From a virus, in IMG/VR virus record IMGVR_UViG_3300021963_000294, positions 1-38,813 of that record: a stretch of DNA of 38,813 bases; one strand, written 5' to 3'. A program made the translations under genes and the position numbers. The first letter of the stretch is position 1. Each line of letters begins with the position of its first letter. Positions 1 through 7,230 of the stretch are shown piece after piece. The notes under the pieces were generated by a model that searched no databases, was not told the origin of the DNA, and saw nothing but the letters and a program-made list of their open reading frames with translations.

Positions 1-137
1 CCCGAATTGGCCTTCGACGTGGACAGCAAGGGCAACGTCATCATCGAACACCCGGAACAGGGCAGGTTCATGCTGAACAAGCCCGGCGCGTCGGGCCGCG
101 ACGTGCTGGAAACTGCCGAGGGCATTATCCCCTACTA
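1..137. repeat. Terminal redundancy, left copy
   Basis: These bases recur at 38677-38813. Everything from position 12 on is identical; positions 7 and 11 differ (t/c and c/g), both within the first 12 bases. Reading frame is kept across the join, so the gene truncated at the right end continues at position 1. This fits a circular or circularly permuted genome assembled past its own start, not a long true terminal repeat. Confidence 0.95.
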
Positions 138-1710
138 TCCGGCAGCTCGCGGGGCGATGGGCTTGAAGGCACCGGCTGCCGTCAAGATCGCGGCGGGCGG
201 GGCGGGCGCTGGCGCAACGTCTGTTGGCCTCGACGTTGCCAGTGAGGCGTTCGGCTCGGAACAGGGTATCGATCCGTGGAAGGCCGGTGCGGCTGCCGCT
301 GGTGAAATGCTGTTGCCCGCCACGGGGTCGCTGCTTCGCAAGGCGTTCGGCTCGCGCGGCATGGGCGCGTCGGAAATGCAGGGTCTGACGAAAGAAGGAC
401 TGCAAGGCACCATCGACGCCGCCAAGGCGGTCAAGGTGGACCTGTTCCCGGCGCAGAAAACCCAGGTCATGTCGGCGCTGGAAAAACAGTCGCTGCTCGC
501 AAACCTTCCCGGCTCCGCCCAAAAGGCAGGCGTGGCGCTGCGGGAACAGAACCGGCAAGTCTACGATGCCGTCACCAGCTTTATGGAAGCCATTGCCCCG
601 CCGTCCGCCGTGTCAACCGGGCCGGCCAAGTTCAGGACCGCCAGTGAAAAGCTGCGGGAGAACCTGATCAAGGTGCGCCGGGAACGGGCATCGCCGCTTT
701 ACAGGGAAGCGTTCGGCGAAGGCACCCAGGTCGATACCACGCCCGTTTCTGAAAGCATCAAGGCGATCACGGACAAGTTCCCCGCCGGTGGCAAGATATC
801 GGCTCCGGTGGCGCGCATCGGCAAGATGATCGACCAGGCAGGCGGCGACCTGGAGAAGCTGCACAACGTCAAGACCGAGATCGATCAGGTAATCGAAACC
901 GGCCTCGGAGCCAACGGCGCGCCGCTCAAGGGCACGGCAAAGGCCAAGCTGGAGGAGATCAAGCACGCGCTGCTTGACGTGATGGATGAGGCCAGTCCGG
1001 GCTACAGGGCCGCGCGGGAGACATTCGAGAAGGAAAGCGGCGCGGTCAACGCCTTTGATCAAACCGTGCTCGAGCAGGCGCGCAAGACCAAGGACACGAA
1101 CCTGAAAACCCTTGCGCCCAAGATATTCGACGCGGCGGAAACCAATCCCGAAGTCGTGAAGCAGACGCGGGAAATGATCGACGCGGTTGACCCGGAGGCA
1201 TACGACCAGTTGCTCAGGGTGGAACTGGAACGGCGCATCGGCAAGACCAAGCCGCCGTCAGAGGGTATCCAGAACACGCCATCCCAGATGCTCAATGCGA
1301 TCTTCGGAAACGAGAAGCAAACCCGCGTGCTGATGAATGCCCTTCGCCCAGAGCAACAGAAGTTCGCGTCCAACCTGTTCCTGACGCTGAAGGCCGCGTC
1401 CGGTGGCCGTCCGTCCAATTCGTTCACCGCGACACGGCAGCAGGCGGTGGAAGAACTGACCAAGGGCGGCGCGTGGAACTGGCTCACCCGATGGATCACC
1501 GCGCCGGGCCAGACGTTGCGCGGCGTCGGATTGGAAATGGCCAGCCGCAACCGTCAAGCGGCAATCGCCAAGATCATGTACGACCCGTCCTATACCAAGG
1601 ACGTGGAGGCTGCGATGCGGCTGATGAAAACCGACCCTTCGGCGGGACAGCAGGAATTAACCGCGCTGCTTCAGGCGGCGATGGCTGGCGGAGCCGCTGG
1701 CTTCAACTAG
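1..1710 (+). CDS. Internal virion protein, C-terminal part (continues from 38311)
   Basis: The frame is open from base 1 and has no start of its own: the codons match those at 38677-38813, so this is the C-terminal 569 residues of a protein of about 691 residues beginning at 38311. It is mostly predicted helix, with an Ala/Gly-rich, possibly membrane-active stretch near residues 45-75 (GAGATSVGLDV region), then long charged helices. It ends in another Ala/Gly-rich tail (MAGGAAGFN). It is the last gene of the block of large proteins after the tail stopper, the usual place for podovirus ejection proteins that leave the capsid with the DNA. No enzymatic motif was recognised. The role rests on position and composition. 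Confidence 0.7.
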   Translation, partial: PELAFDVDSKGNVIIEHPEQGRFMLNKPGASGRDVLETAEGIIPYYPAARGAMGLKAPAAVKIAAGGAGAGATSVGLDVASEAFGSEQGIDPWKAGAAAAGEMLLPATGSLLRKAFGSRGMGASEMQGLTKEGLQGTIDAAKAVKVDLFPAQKTQVMSALEKQSLLANLPGSAQKAGVALREQNRQVYDAVTSFMEAIAPPSAVSTGPAKFRTASEKLRENLIKVRRERASPLYREAFGEGTQVDTTPVSESIKAITDKFPAGGKISAPVARIGKMIDQAGGDLEKLHNVKTEIDQVIETGLGANGAPLKGTAKAKLEEIKHALLDVMDEASPGYRAARETFEKESGAVNAFDQTVLEQARKTKDTNLKTLAPKIFDAAETNPEVVKQTREMIDAVDPEAYDQLLRVELERRIGKTKPPSEGIQNTPSQMLNAIFGNEKQTRVLMNALRPEQQKFASNLFLTLKAASGGRPSNSFTATRQQAVEELTKGGAWNWLTRWITAPGQTLRGVGLEMASRNRQAAIAKIMYDPSYTKDVEAAMRLMKTDPSAGQQELTALLQAAMAGGAAGFN

Positions 1711-1924
1711 GCTTTATCTTCGCCAGTATGGCCATGTAGCAGACCACGGCAGCGAGGCATATTTGCCACACCTGATCTTTCGACACCGGCAGGCCGAGCT
1801 TGAACACCACGCTGTAGACCAGCCAATAGCCGACGGCCATGCAGGCCGCTACAATCATCAGGACGATGATGAACGACCCGGCATATCCGGCGAAGAAGTG
1901 GGCGGCGTTCCGTATCCGCCACAT
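1703..1924 (-). CDS. Small two-helix membrane protein, antisense in late block
   Basis: 73 residues starting MWRIRNAAHFF. Two hydrophobic segments lie near residues 14-38 (GSFIIVLMIVAACMAVGYWLVYSVVF) and 53-67 (ICLAAVVCYMAIL), with a basic C-terminus (AKIKPS). The start overlaps the stop of the upstream minus-strand peptide as TAATG, which suggests translational coupling. It runs opposite to the flanking virion genes, and its stop overlaps the end of the internal virion protein gene by 8 bases. The function is unknown; a holin-like or superinfection-type membrane role is possible. The opposite strand holds no convincing frame here. Confidence 0.55.
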   Translation of the reverse strand: MWRIRNAAHFFAGYAGSFIIVLMIVAACMAVGYWLVYSVVFKLGLPVSKDQVWQICLAAVVCYMAILAKIKPS

Positions 1925-1986
1925 TACGGGAACACCAGCGATACCAGCCCGATCAGGGCTATTCCGACCGCGAACTGAACCAGCAT
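1924..1986 (-). CDS. 20-residue transmembrane peptide
   Basis: The peptide begins MLVQFAVGIAL and ends SLVFP: one hydrophobic segment and almost nothing else. The chosen ATG at 1986 has a GGAGG Shine-Dalgarno seven bases upstream; in-frame ATGs at 1992 and farther upstream are badly placed for it. Its TAA overlaps the ATG of the 73-residue membrane protein. The well-placed ribosome site and coupling argue for a real microprotein. Function unknown. Confidence 0.45.
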   Translation of the reverse strand: MLVQFAVGIALIGLVSLVFP

Positions 1987-2049
1987 ATGCATCGGCCTCC
2001 ACATAACCGGAATATGCACCCGTCCACGGCAACGAACAAGAGGTAGCAA

Positions 2050-3150
2050 ATGGCCATCAAATCCTGGTCCACCACGGCAGCGTCCAACGTCAACGCTCTG
2101 ACCGGCGTCGGTCTGGGCTTCGACGAAAGTCAGGCTCCGTCGCTGGTCAACAACGCCGCTCGGGAACTGATGGCGCAGGTTGCCGCCATGGTGGCCGACG
2201 CCTATTCGGGCCTGTGTCCGTACTATGCCGGCGCGGGGACTGCCAACGCCCACACCATCACCGTCAATCCCGCCATCGCGGCCTACGCCTCGGGGCAAAT
2301 GTTCGTGATCAAGTGGGGCGCGACCAACACCGGGGCGACGACGCTCAACGCCAACGCGCTCGGCACCAAGGCCATTCAGTATGCCGGGACGGCGTTGAAG
2401 GGCGGCGAGATCGTGTCGGGGCGGATCGGCGTGGTGGTCTATGACGGGACGCAATTCGAGCTGCTGACGCCGTTCGTTCTCCACGTGCAGGACACCACCA
2501 ACAAGCACCTTGGCATCGGCTCCGGTGTGTTTGCCAACGGTACGGGCGGCACCACGGAAGCAAACCTTGCCATCGGGCAGGGTGCGCTGCCGGCATTGAC
2601 CACCGGCTATGGGCACGTTGCCATCGGCGTCGATGCTGGCAAGCTGATTTCATCCGGCACCGACTGCACGGCGGTCGGCTATACTGCATTGGATGCATCC
2701 AGCACGGCCAGCAACAACACGGCGGTCGGCTTTTCCGCGCTCGGGGCGGCCACCGGCGCGACCAACACCGCCATTGGCTCGCGGGCGGGCGCCGCCACCA
2801 CGTCGGGCGGCTCCAACACGTTTGTCGGCTTCGACGCCGGCTATGGCAATCCGACCACGGGCGGGTTTAATACCATCCTCGGGGGGAGTGCTGATGGAGC
2901 GGCGACCAGCACGGCCAGTGCGGTGGTTGTTGGCTATGGTGCATCCGCCGCCACGGCGGGCATCGCCATCGGTCGGGGAGCGACGGCAGCGGCCAACAAG
3001 CTGGCGCTCGGCTCGGCCACCTACAATCTGACGACGCAATCCACCATCGGGGCCAACGGCGCGGCGTCCGCATTGACGGCAAACCCGCTGGGCTATCTCG
3101 TCATCGACCTGAACGACACCGAAGTGATTATCCCGTATTACACCAAATAA
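2050..3150 (+). CDS. Tail fibre/appendage with YadA-head-like repeats
   Basis: 366 residues, preceded by AGAGG ten bases upstream of the ATG. The N-terminal third (to about residue 140) looks like a fibre shaft with beta-rich segments (IKWGATNTGATTLNANA). Residues 150-320 hold repeated 'N-T-A-[VI]-G-x-x-A-G/A-L' units such as NTAVGFSALGAATGATNTAIG, the pattern of trimeric autotransporter head beta-rolls, also found in phage fibres. The last 45 residues (LGYLVIDLNDTEVIIPYYTK) form a beta-rich tip. It probably forms a trimeric receptor-binding appendage. It sits between ejection and lysis genes. Confidence 0.7.
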   Translation: MAIKSWSTTAASNVNALTGVGLGFDESQAPSLVNNAARELMAQVAAMVADAYSGLCPYYAGAGTANAHTITVNPAIAAYASGQMFVIKWGATNTGATTLNANALGTKAIQYAGTALKGGEIVSGRIGVVVYDGTQFELLTPFVLHVQDTTNKHLGIGSGVFANGTGGTTEANLAIGQGALPALTTGYGHVAIGVDAGKLISSGTDCTAVGYTALDASSTASNNTAVGFSALGAATGATNTAIGSRAGAATTSGGSNTFVGFDAGYGNPTTGGFNTILGGSADGAATSTASAVVVGYGASAATAGIAIGRGATAAANKLALGSATYNLTTQSTIGANGAASALTANPLGYLVIDLNDTEVIIPYYTK

Positions 3151-3169
3151 CCTACGGAACAGCGTAGGT
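3150..3169 (+). terminator. Hairpin after tail fibre gene
   Basis: A 7-bp perfect stem (ACCTACG / CGTAGGT) with a six-base loop begins at the last base of the fibre stop codon. No T-run follows, so it may end the mRNA or stabilise it and is not a classical intrinsic terminator. Confidence 0.35.
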
Positions 3170-3259
3170 CACAAAACCGATTTCAGGTGTCACCATAGGC
3201 AGCGGGCTGCACCATGTATGGAGCGAGGCGATGGTCAATGCTAGGCTTGGGGAAACCGA

Positions 3260-3640
3260 ATGGATGCGGTGAAGTGGCTGCTATCGTGGTTCTGGCCGCC
3301 GACGCATCCTGATCCGCAACAGAACAGGTGGCAGCAGGCTATGAGCGCAGGATTCTTGGGTGTAGTCGCATTGGGGCTTGTCGCCACAAACCAGATACCC
3401 GGCGTGGAAGGCTTCGCGAACAAGTCCGACCTGGCGCAGATACAGGAGACGGCGCAGGGCATCGAGGCCCGGATCATCGCGCAGGACATCTACGAGGCGC
3501 GGAAAGAACAGTGCCGGGCCATAGCGGAACGGGACGGCCCGGCCAAGCCGGGGCCGCTGCGGCGGCTCAACACCCTGCTGCTGGACTACCAGCGCGTTAC
3601 CAAACAGCCCTACCGGCTGCCGGGGTGTGAGGAGATTTAG
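3260..3640 (+). CDS. Lysis-cassette membrane protein, function unknown
   Basis: 126 residues. A Trp-rich N-terminus (VKWLLSWFWPP) is followed by one membrane segment near residues 28-45 (SAGFLGVVALGLVATNQI) and a helical, charged region to the end. A GGGG run lies 6-9 bases before the ATG. It sits four bases before the endolysin gene. One membrane segment plus a helical soluble domain could fit a holin accessory or antiholin, but no family was recognised. Confidence 0.6.
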   Translation: MDAVKWLLSWFWPPTHPDPQQNRWQQAMSAGFLGVVALGLVATNQIPGVEGFANKSDLAQIQETAQGIEARIIAQDIYEARKEQCRAIAERDGPAKPGPLRRLNTLLLDYQRVTKQPYRLPGCEEI

Positions 3641-3643
3641 GGC

Positions 3644-4060
3644 ATGACGCTCGTTGACGACCTGATCCGGGACGAGGGCTTGAAGTTGAAGCCCTACCGC
3701 TGCACCGCCGGGAAGCTGACCATCGGCGTCGGGCGCAATCTGGACGACGTGGGCATCAGCCATCAGGAAGCAATCGACCTGTTGACGAACGACATCGTGC
3801 GCGTCCGGGCCGAGTGCGCCAGACAACCATGGTGGCCGGCGGTGCAGGGCGATCAGGTGCGCGAACGGGCCATGCTCAACATGGCGTTCAATGTCGGGAT
3901 TGTCGGCCTGTCCAAGTTCACCAACACCCTTGCGGCGGTGAAGGCGAAGGACTGGCCTCGGGCGGCTCGCGGGATGCGGGCGAGCCTGTGGGCCAAACAG
4001 GTCGGAGCGCGCGCCGAACGGCTGGCCGTGATGATGGAGACCGGACAATGCGCCGACTGA
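3644..4060 (+). CDS. Endolysin, GH24 (T4-type) lysozyme
   Basis: 138 residues; cleaves the peptidoglycan glycan backbone at the end of infection. The N-terminus shows the family triad spacing: E11 in IRDEGLKLKPY, C20 and T26 in CTAGKLTIGVGRN. T4 lysozyme has E11, D20 and T26, so this is the Glu-8aa-Cys-5aa-Thr version seen in many phage lysozymes. MLNMAFNVGIVGLSKF matches the helical core of the family. No signal peptide or signal-anchor is visible, so export should depend on a canonical holin. The gene overlaps the next by 13 bases. Confidence 0.92.
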   Translation: MTLVDDLIRDEGLKLKPYRCTAGKLTIGVGRNLDDVGISHQEAIDLLTNDIVRVRAECARQPWWPAVQGDQVRERAMLNMAFNVGIVGLSKFTNTLAAVKAKDWPRAARGMRASLWAKQVGARAERLAVMMETGQCAD

Positions 4061-4242
4061 TCACCCAATGGTGGAGGCCGCTCACTTGCGTCTGGATTTC
4101 CGGCGCGATGCTGGTGCACGGCGTCGTCCTGCCGCTCATCACCCGGACGACCGACACGGCCAGCCTTGCCGCGCTGATCACCGCCACCGCAGCGGCGTTC
4201 GCGGTTCGTGAGTGGGGCAAGATCAAGGGCACGGCGGAATGA
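4048..4242 (+). CDS. Holin-like two-helix membrane protein
   Basis: 64 residues with hydrophobic segments near 12-30 (CVWISGAMLVHGVVLPLI) and 36-52 (TASLAALITATAAAFAV), a basic N-terminus (MRRL) and a charged tail (REWGKIKGTAE). The start lies inside the endolysin gene and the stop overlaps the spanin gene by ATGA. Size, topology and position fit a class II-type holin that forms the inner-membrane lesion for endolysin release. Which of the small membrane proteins here is the true holin is not settled by sequence. Confidence 0.65.
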   Translation: MRRLITQWWRPLTCVWISGAMLVHGVVLPLITRTTDTASLAALITATAAAFAVREWGKIKGTAE

Positions 4243-4661
4243 GCGCCATCGCCCTTCGGTTCCTGCTGGCGCACTGGAAAACGATCCTGATCGGCATTGC
4301 CGTTTGCGCGGCCCTGGCATGGGCCTACAGCGCGATCTACCAGCGCGGCTATGACGCGGCGGATAGAGAGTGGAAGGCCGCTCAGGACGCCGCAGCGGCC
4401 AAAGCGGCGGCGGATACCATCCTGCTGCACGACGCCATCGCCGAGATAGACCAGGGCGTCACAACCGATTTGGAGGCCATCGATGCCGTTCGCGTGGTTT
4501 ACCGGGATAAAATCCGAACAGTGGCAATCGCTGCTGATCGCCCTGATTGCGCTCTCGCTGACGGCTTGCGCGAGCAAATCAATACCGCCGCAGCGGCCTA
4601 CCGTTCCGCCGCTGCCGGCTCGGGTGGTCCAGTCGTGCGCCCTGCCGATCCCGCTCCCTGA
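4239..4661 (+). CDS. Rz: Rz-like inner-membrane spanin
   Basis: 140 residues. An N-terminal signal-anchor (residues 13-33, TILIGIAVCAALAWAYSAIY) is followed by a periplasmic Ala/charge-rich helix (YDAADREWKAAQ...), as in i-spanins. Start chosen at the ATG overlapping the holin stop (ATGA). The 3' part encodes the o-spanin in another frame, the classic Rz/Rz1 arrangement. With its partner it should bridge inner and outer membranes at the last step of lysis, which implies a Gram-negative host. Confidence 0.8.
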   Translation: MSAIALRFLLAHWKTILIGIAVCAALAWAYSAIYQRGYDAADREWKAAQDAAAAKAAADTILLHDAIAEIDQGVTTDLEAIDAVRVVYRDKIRTVAIAADRPDCALADGLREQINTAAAAYRSAAAGSGGPVVRPADPAP

Positions 4662-4794
4662 CGGCGACGTATCGACGCTGATCGCGGCGTTGCTCGACGC
4701 ATGGGAGGGGATGACCGAGTGCGAAGTCAAGCGGGCCGGCGCGGTGCAAGCCTACGAGGCGGCGCGGGCCATCAACAACGAGGTGATGCCATGA
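4483..4794 (+). CDS. Rz1: Rz1-like outer-membrane spanin lipoprotein
   Basis: 103 residues in a different frame from Rz, overlapping it by 179 bases and extending past its end. The N-terminus ends in a lipobox (SLTAC at about residues 25-29), followed by a Pro-rich segment (PPQRPTVPPLPARV), both typical of o-spanins. The mature protein should be lipid-anchored in the outer membrane. The C-terminal extension (LLDAWEGMTECEVKRAGAV...) is longer than lambda Rz1 but common in other phages. Confidence 0.82.
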   Translation: MPFAWFTGIKSEQWQSLLIALIALSLTACASKSIPPQRPTVPPLPARVVQSCALPIPLPDGDVSTLIAALLDAWEGMTECEVKRAGAVQAYEAARAINNEVMP

Positions 4795-4907
4795 AGGACA
4801 AGAACATCACACAGGGCGACTTCCGGTTCATCTTCCGGTTCCGCGAGACGTGGCTCGCCTGCCTGGTGGCGGCGCTGATCGGCGGGGTCATCGGCTATCT
4901 GGTGTAG
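4791..4907 (+). CDS. 38-residue membrane peptide at end of lysis cassette
   Basis: Begins MKDKNITQGDFRF, then one hydrophobic segment (WLACLVAALIGGVIGYLV) running to the C-terminus. The ATG overlaps the o-spanin stop (ATGA) and GAGG lies eight bases upstream. Its end overlaps the convergent early gene by 20 bases. It may be a holin or antiholin subunit, or an unrelated membrane peptide; no family was recognised. Confidence 0.55.
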   Translation: MKDKNITQGDFRFIFRFRETWLACLVAALIGGVIGYLV

Positions 4908-5250
4908 CCGCCGCGATCATGGCGCGGTAGACTGCCTGTGCCGGGGTGTCCGGCTTGAACACGAACATGGAATCACTGAGGTGATCAACAAGAACCTCGT
5001 CGCCCTTGCAAAACATGGCCTCTGTCGGCTCCTTCGGCACCAGGACAAGCCCGGCTGCCGCGATCTCTGCTAGGACGGCATCAGCCGCTGCCAGATAGTC
5101 GCATTGCATCGGCTCGTTAATGTCCCGATACCGACCCGCTTTGTCTCCACGGCAGTCGATCCATTCCCTTTTGCCCGAGAACGCATCATCAAAACCGTCA
5201 CCGATTCCATCGGCCATCGTCCTGGCGATCCGCTCGCGCAGTTCAGTCAT
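4888..5250 (-). CDS. Conserved-looking hypothetical, end of leftward operon
   Basis: 120 residues beginning MTELRERIARTMADG. Helical ends flank a middle part (CDYLAAADAVLAEIAAAGLVLVPKEPTEAM) that resembles a short protein common in phages and prophages, with the 'ADAVLAEI...AGLVLVPKEPT' signature, of unknown function. The start overlaps the upstream stop by eight bases. As the last gene of the early leftward operon it runs into the convergent lysis cassette. Confidence 0.75.
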   Translation of the reverse strand: MTELRERIARTMADGIGDGFDDAFSGKREWIDCRGDKAGRYRDINEPMQCDYLAAADAVLAEIAAAGLVLVPKEPTEAMFCKGDEVLVDHLSDSMFVFKPDTPAQAVYRAMIAAATPDSR

Positions 5251-5620
5251 GGCCCGTCCTCCGGCGCAGGAAGGCGGTCAAGGCGGCATTGAACGCGGCG
5301 GTCAATCCCTCTCCGGGATATGCCGTCCAATCACGTTCAAACTGGCCAACTTCGTAATCCGTCGGCTCGGCTGTCAGCGCATCGACCTTGGCCTGTAGGG
5401 CGATGATCTCACGGCCTTGCTGAACGACCCTGCAACGGGCTTCATGGAGGGCGTCCATCTTCTCGCGGATGATCGCTTCGCAGGCTTTGGCGTCGACCTT
5501 GAAGCCATCGCCATCTTGCAGGAAGAATTCAGAGCCGCCGGGTGTGAACCGGAGTAGCGCATCCCCGAGTTCCTTCCGGTGGGCCTCCAACTCAGCACAG
5601 CGCGCCCGTAGATCGGTCAT
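5243..5620 (-). CDS. Hypothetical coiled-coil early protein
   Basis: 125 residues from MTDLRARCAELEAHR. Two heptad-like helical stretches (residues 1-18 and 48-80, EKMDALHEARCRVVQQGREIIALQ) suggest a coiled coil. The C-terminus (FERDWTAYPGEGLTAAFNAALTAFLRRR) is a further helix. The start at 5620 was chosen because its ATG overlaps the upstream stop (ATGA); longer in-frame starts would run through the neighbouring gene. Function unknown. Confidence 0.7.
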   Translation of the reverse strand: MTDLRARCAELEAHRKELGDALLRFTPGGSEFFLQDGDGFKVDAKACEAIIREKMDALHEARCRVVQQGREIIALQAKVDALTAEPTDYEVGQFERDWTAYPGEGLTAAFNAALTAFLRRRTGHD

Positions 5621-5793
5621 GGCTGTGTGTCCCTGAATTTGGCGACAGCGGCCTTGTGAATTCGGCAGACATGCGAGTGTCCGGTTGACCGCTCGGGTTC
5701 CCAGTTGTCGAGATCGCAGTTGCATCTCATACCGCCGTCTCTGAGTTCCTTGGCGTGTTCGCGGGCTGTTTTCTTTTCAGTGCTGCCGTCCAT
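5617..5793 (-). CDS. Small Cys/His-containing hypothetical
   Basis: 58 residues from MDGSTEKKTAREHAK. Contains CNCDLDN and HSHVCRIH, so cysteines and histidines that could bind a metal, but the spacing matches no known finger. The start at 5793 overlaps the end of the upstream gene by 17 bases. Function unknown. Confidence 0.6.
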   Translation of the reverse strand: MDGSTEKKTAREHAKELRDGGMRCNCDLDNWEPERSTGHSHVCRIHKAAVAKFRDTQP

Positions 5794-6088
5794 CACCGCC
5801 CCTCCCCATCGGGCCGACCAGCGCGGCGCGGCAAAAATCATCGAGTGGATTGTCCAGCCCGCACACCTTGCACCTCAGCGTGTGCAGTTCACCGTTTCCA
5901 GCCTTGATTTCGCGCGGGCAACCCGGCTCACCGGGACGCCAGTAGACGTGCTTGGGCGGATTTTCCAGCGCCTTGACCAGCGTTTTGGCAACGTCGCGGA
6001 TCATGTCCCAATCGTGGTATGCCGTGGTCTGTATTTCCTCCGCCTCGGCGGTTGCCAAGAACTTCGCCGCCTCGATCACATCACGCAT
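5777..6088 (-). CDS. Hypothetical with Cys-rich C-terminus
   Basis: 103 residues from MRDVIEAAKFLATAEAEE. The start has AAGGAG seven bases upstream. The N-terminal half is helical (DMIRDVAKTLVKALENPP). The C-terminal half carries C...CKVCG...C (CPREIKAG..., RCKVCGLDN..., DDFC), a possible zinc site. Function unknown; a small adaptor is possible. Confidence 0.65.
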   Translation of the reverse strand: MRDVIEAAKFLATAEAEEIQTTAYHDWDMIRDVAKTLVKALENPPKHVYWRPGEPGCPREIKAGNGELHTLRCKVCGLDNPLDDFCRAALVGPMGRGGDGRQH

Positions 6089-6163
6089 CAGCCATCTCCT
6101 TTCCAGATACCGGCAACCAAGTGTCCGTGCCAACGACAGGCCCCGGTACGCTGGACGCTCGGG

Positions 6164-6241
6164 CTAAGGGTGGGCGCTGTCCATGGGTAGCCACCCTACC
6201 GCCGCAGCGTGGTCGCGGGCCTGCTTGATCAGGTCATCCAC
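6164..6241 (-). CDS. 25-residue microprotein with GTG start
   Basis: Starts GTG, reads VDDLIKQARDHAAAVGWLP and ends DSAHP. A GGAGG lies six bases upstream of the GTG, and the start overlaps the upstream gene's stop by eight bases. Its opening resembles the N-terminus of the early protein at 6686-6952 (SDDLIRQARE), so it may be a paralogous fragment. The gap between it and the next gene (6089-6163) has no other recognised feature. Confidence 0.45.
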   Translation of the reverse strand: MDDLIKQARDHAAAVGWLPMDSAHP

Positions 6242-6437
6242 GGCTGGCCTCCGTTTTCGGCGGGTTTACTAGGACGTTCTTGCCCTTCGCCCCACATTTC
6301 GGGCACCCACGGACAGTTGCTGTTTTCATGGATGCCAAGGCCACGTCGGGCGGCGCGTCCATAACGATTTCAATTTTCCATGGGTGCCCGCACTTCTTGC
6401 AGTGCAGGGCCAGTTCTTCAATCCGCACGGCTGGCAT
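6234..6437 (-). CDS. Zinc-ribbon-like small protein
   Basis: Up to 67 residues beginning MPAVRIEELALHCKKCGH. Two CxxC knuckles (CKKCG near residue 13 and CPKCG near 46), about 30 residues apart, make a four-cysteine zinc ribbon. The start is uncertain: an ATG at 6449 gives 71 residues, while a GTG nine bases after GAGGGA would give a few less. It overlaps the upstream gene. A nucleic-acid-binding or adaptor role is inferred from the ribbon only. Confidence 0.6.
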   Translation of the reverse strand: MPAVRIEELALHCKKCGHPWKIEIVMDAPPDVALASMKTATVRGCPKCGAKGKNVLVNPPKTEASRG

Positions 6438-6693
6438 TCCCTCTTGCATTGGCGATGGCCATGGCGGCCTGTATCTGGGCCGTCATCTCTGCCCGGCTCT
6501 CGCGGATGATGACCGCGCCCACGCCGATCAGCAGGGACAGGTCTTCGCTAGACAGCACGGTTCCGTTGCGAGCGACGACCCCGGCCAGTTCCTGCATTGC
6601 CGGGACGAGGAAGAAGTCCTCCGGCAGCGAGCGGGATGCGCTAATCATCTGGCCGATGATCTTTTGTGTGGTGTCGTCAAAGATATCACCCAT
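6418..6693 (-). CDS. Hypothetical early protein
   Basis: 91 residues from MGDIFDDTTQKIIGQM. Predicted mostly helical, with a hydrophobic central patch (DLSLLIGVGAVIIRES) and an Ala-rich helix near the end. A strong GGAGGAG precedes the ATG, and the start overlaps the upstream stop by eight bases. No family recognised. Confidence 0.65.
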   Translation of the reverse strand: MGDIFDDTTQKIIGQMISASRSLPEDFFLVPAMQELAGVVARNGTVLSSEDLSLLIGVGAVIIRESRAEMTAQIQAAMAIANARGNASRAD

Positions 6694-6952
6694 TGCGCTC
6701 CTCCAGTTCGGCTATCAGGGCGGGCACGCCTTCACGGCACCAGGCGATGAAGCGGGCGTTGGCTGCGGAATCTGAATCTGGCACGCGGCCCCGACCGCAA
6801 GAAGCGATCAACTCCCGCACCATAACTATCCGCCCGTGATTTTCTCGGGGGTGGTTGGGTGTAAATACTCCTATGCTGTAAACACTTTCCCACGGCCCTT
6901 CGGTCGTTCCGGCCAGCATCTCCCTCGCCTGCCGTATCAGGTCGTCGCTCAT
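6686..6952 (-). CDS. Ea22-like early protein
   Basis: 88 residues from MSDDLIRQAREMLAG. The pattern 'AREMLAGTTEGPWE ... NARFIAWCREGVPALIAELEE' matches the Ead/Ea22-like group of phage early proteins, whose function is unknown. The start at 6952 follows GGAGG and overlaps the HNH gene stop by ATGA; an earlier in-frame ATG is less well placed. Confidence 0.7.
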   Translation of the reverse strand: MSDDLIRQAREMLAGTTEGPWESVYSIGVFTPNHPRENHGRIVMVRELIASCGRGRVPDSDSAANARFIAWCREGVPALIAELEERNG

Positions 6953-7230
6953 TCCGTCCTCCATCGTTGGTACATCGTCGCGGCCAGCGCCGGCCCATCA
7001 ATCCCGCGCTCCGCAAGCCAACGCGTCTCATTGCCATCGGCGTGTAACGATGCGTGGCAAATTGGGCACAGTGGCACCGTCATGTCGTCCCCGGCCTTCA
7101 TGCCCATGCCGTGCCTGCCGCCGATCAGGTGATGCGCCTGGCAGGGCGACGTGCGGCACACTAGGCACGGCAGCGAGGCGACGTGCATCAGGTACGCGCG
7201 ACTGCGGAATTTCGGGGTTTTCAGCTTCAT
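6949..7230 (-). CDS. HNH nuclease-like protein (Ref/DUF968-like)
   Basis: 93 residues. A CxxC...C knuckle (CLVCRTSPC, residues 22-30) is followed by QAHHLIGGRHGMGMKAGD (residues 31-48) and a second zinc/His part, VPLCPICHASLHADGNE (residues 52-68). The order Cys pair, HH, 'GMGMK', Cys pair, 'H..LH..GNE' matches the small HNH/DUF968 (Ref-like) nucleases of phage recombination regions. Its ATG overlaps the upstream TGA by one base. Position next to SSB-, ERF- and exonuclease-type genes supports a role in recombination or DNA processing. Confidence 0.75.
   Translation of the reverse strand: MKLKTPKFRSRAYLMHVASLPCLVCRTSPCQAHHLIGGRHGMGMKAGDDMTVPLCPICHASLHADGNETRWLAERGIDGPALAATMYQRWRTE

Noticed and set aside
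3232-3271. Tiny frame MVNARLGETEWMR before the lysis cassette
   Set aside because: Only 13 codons with a weak ribosome site; it overlaps the next start and has no other support.
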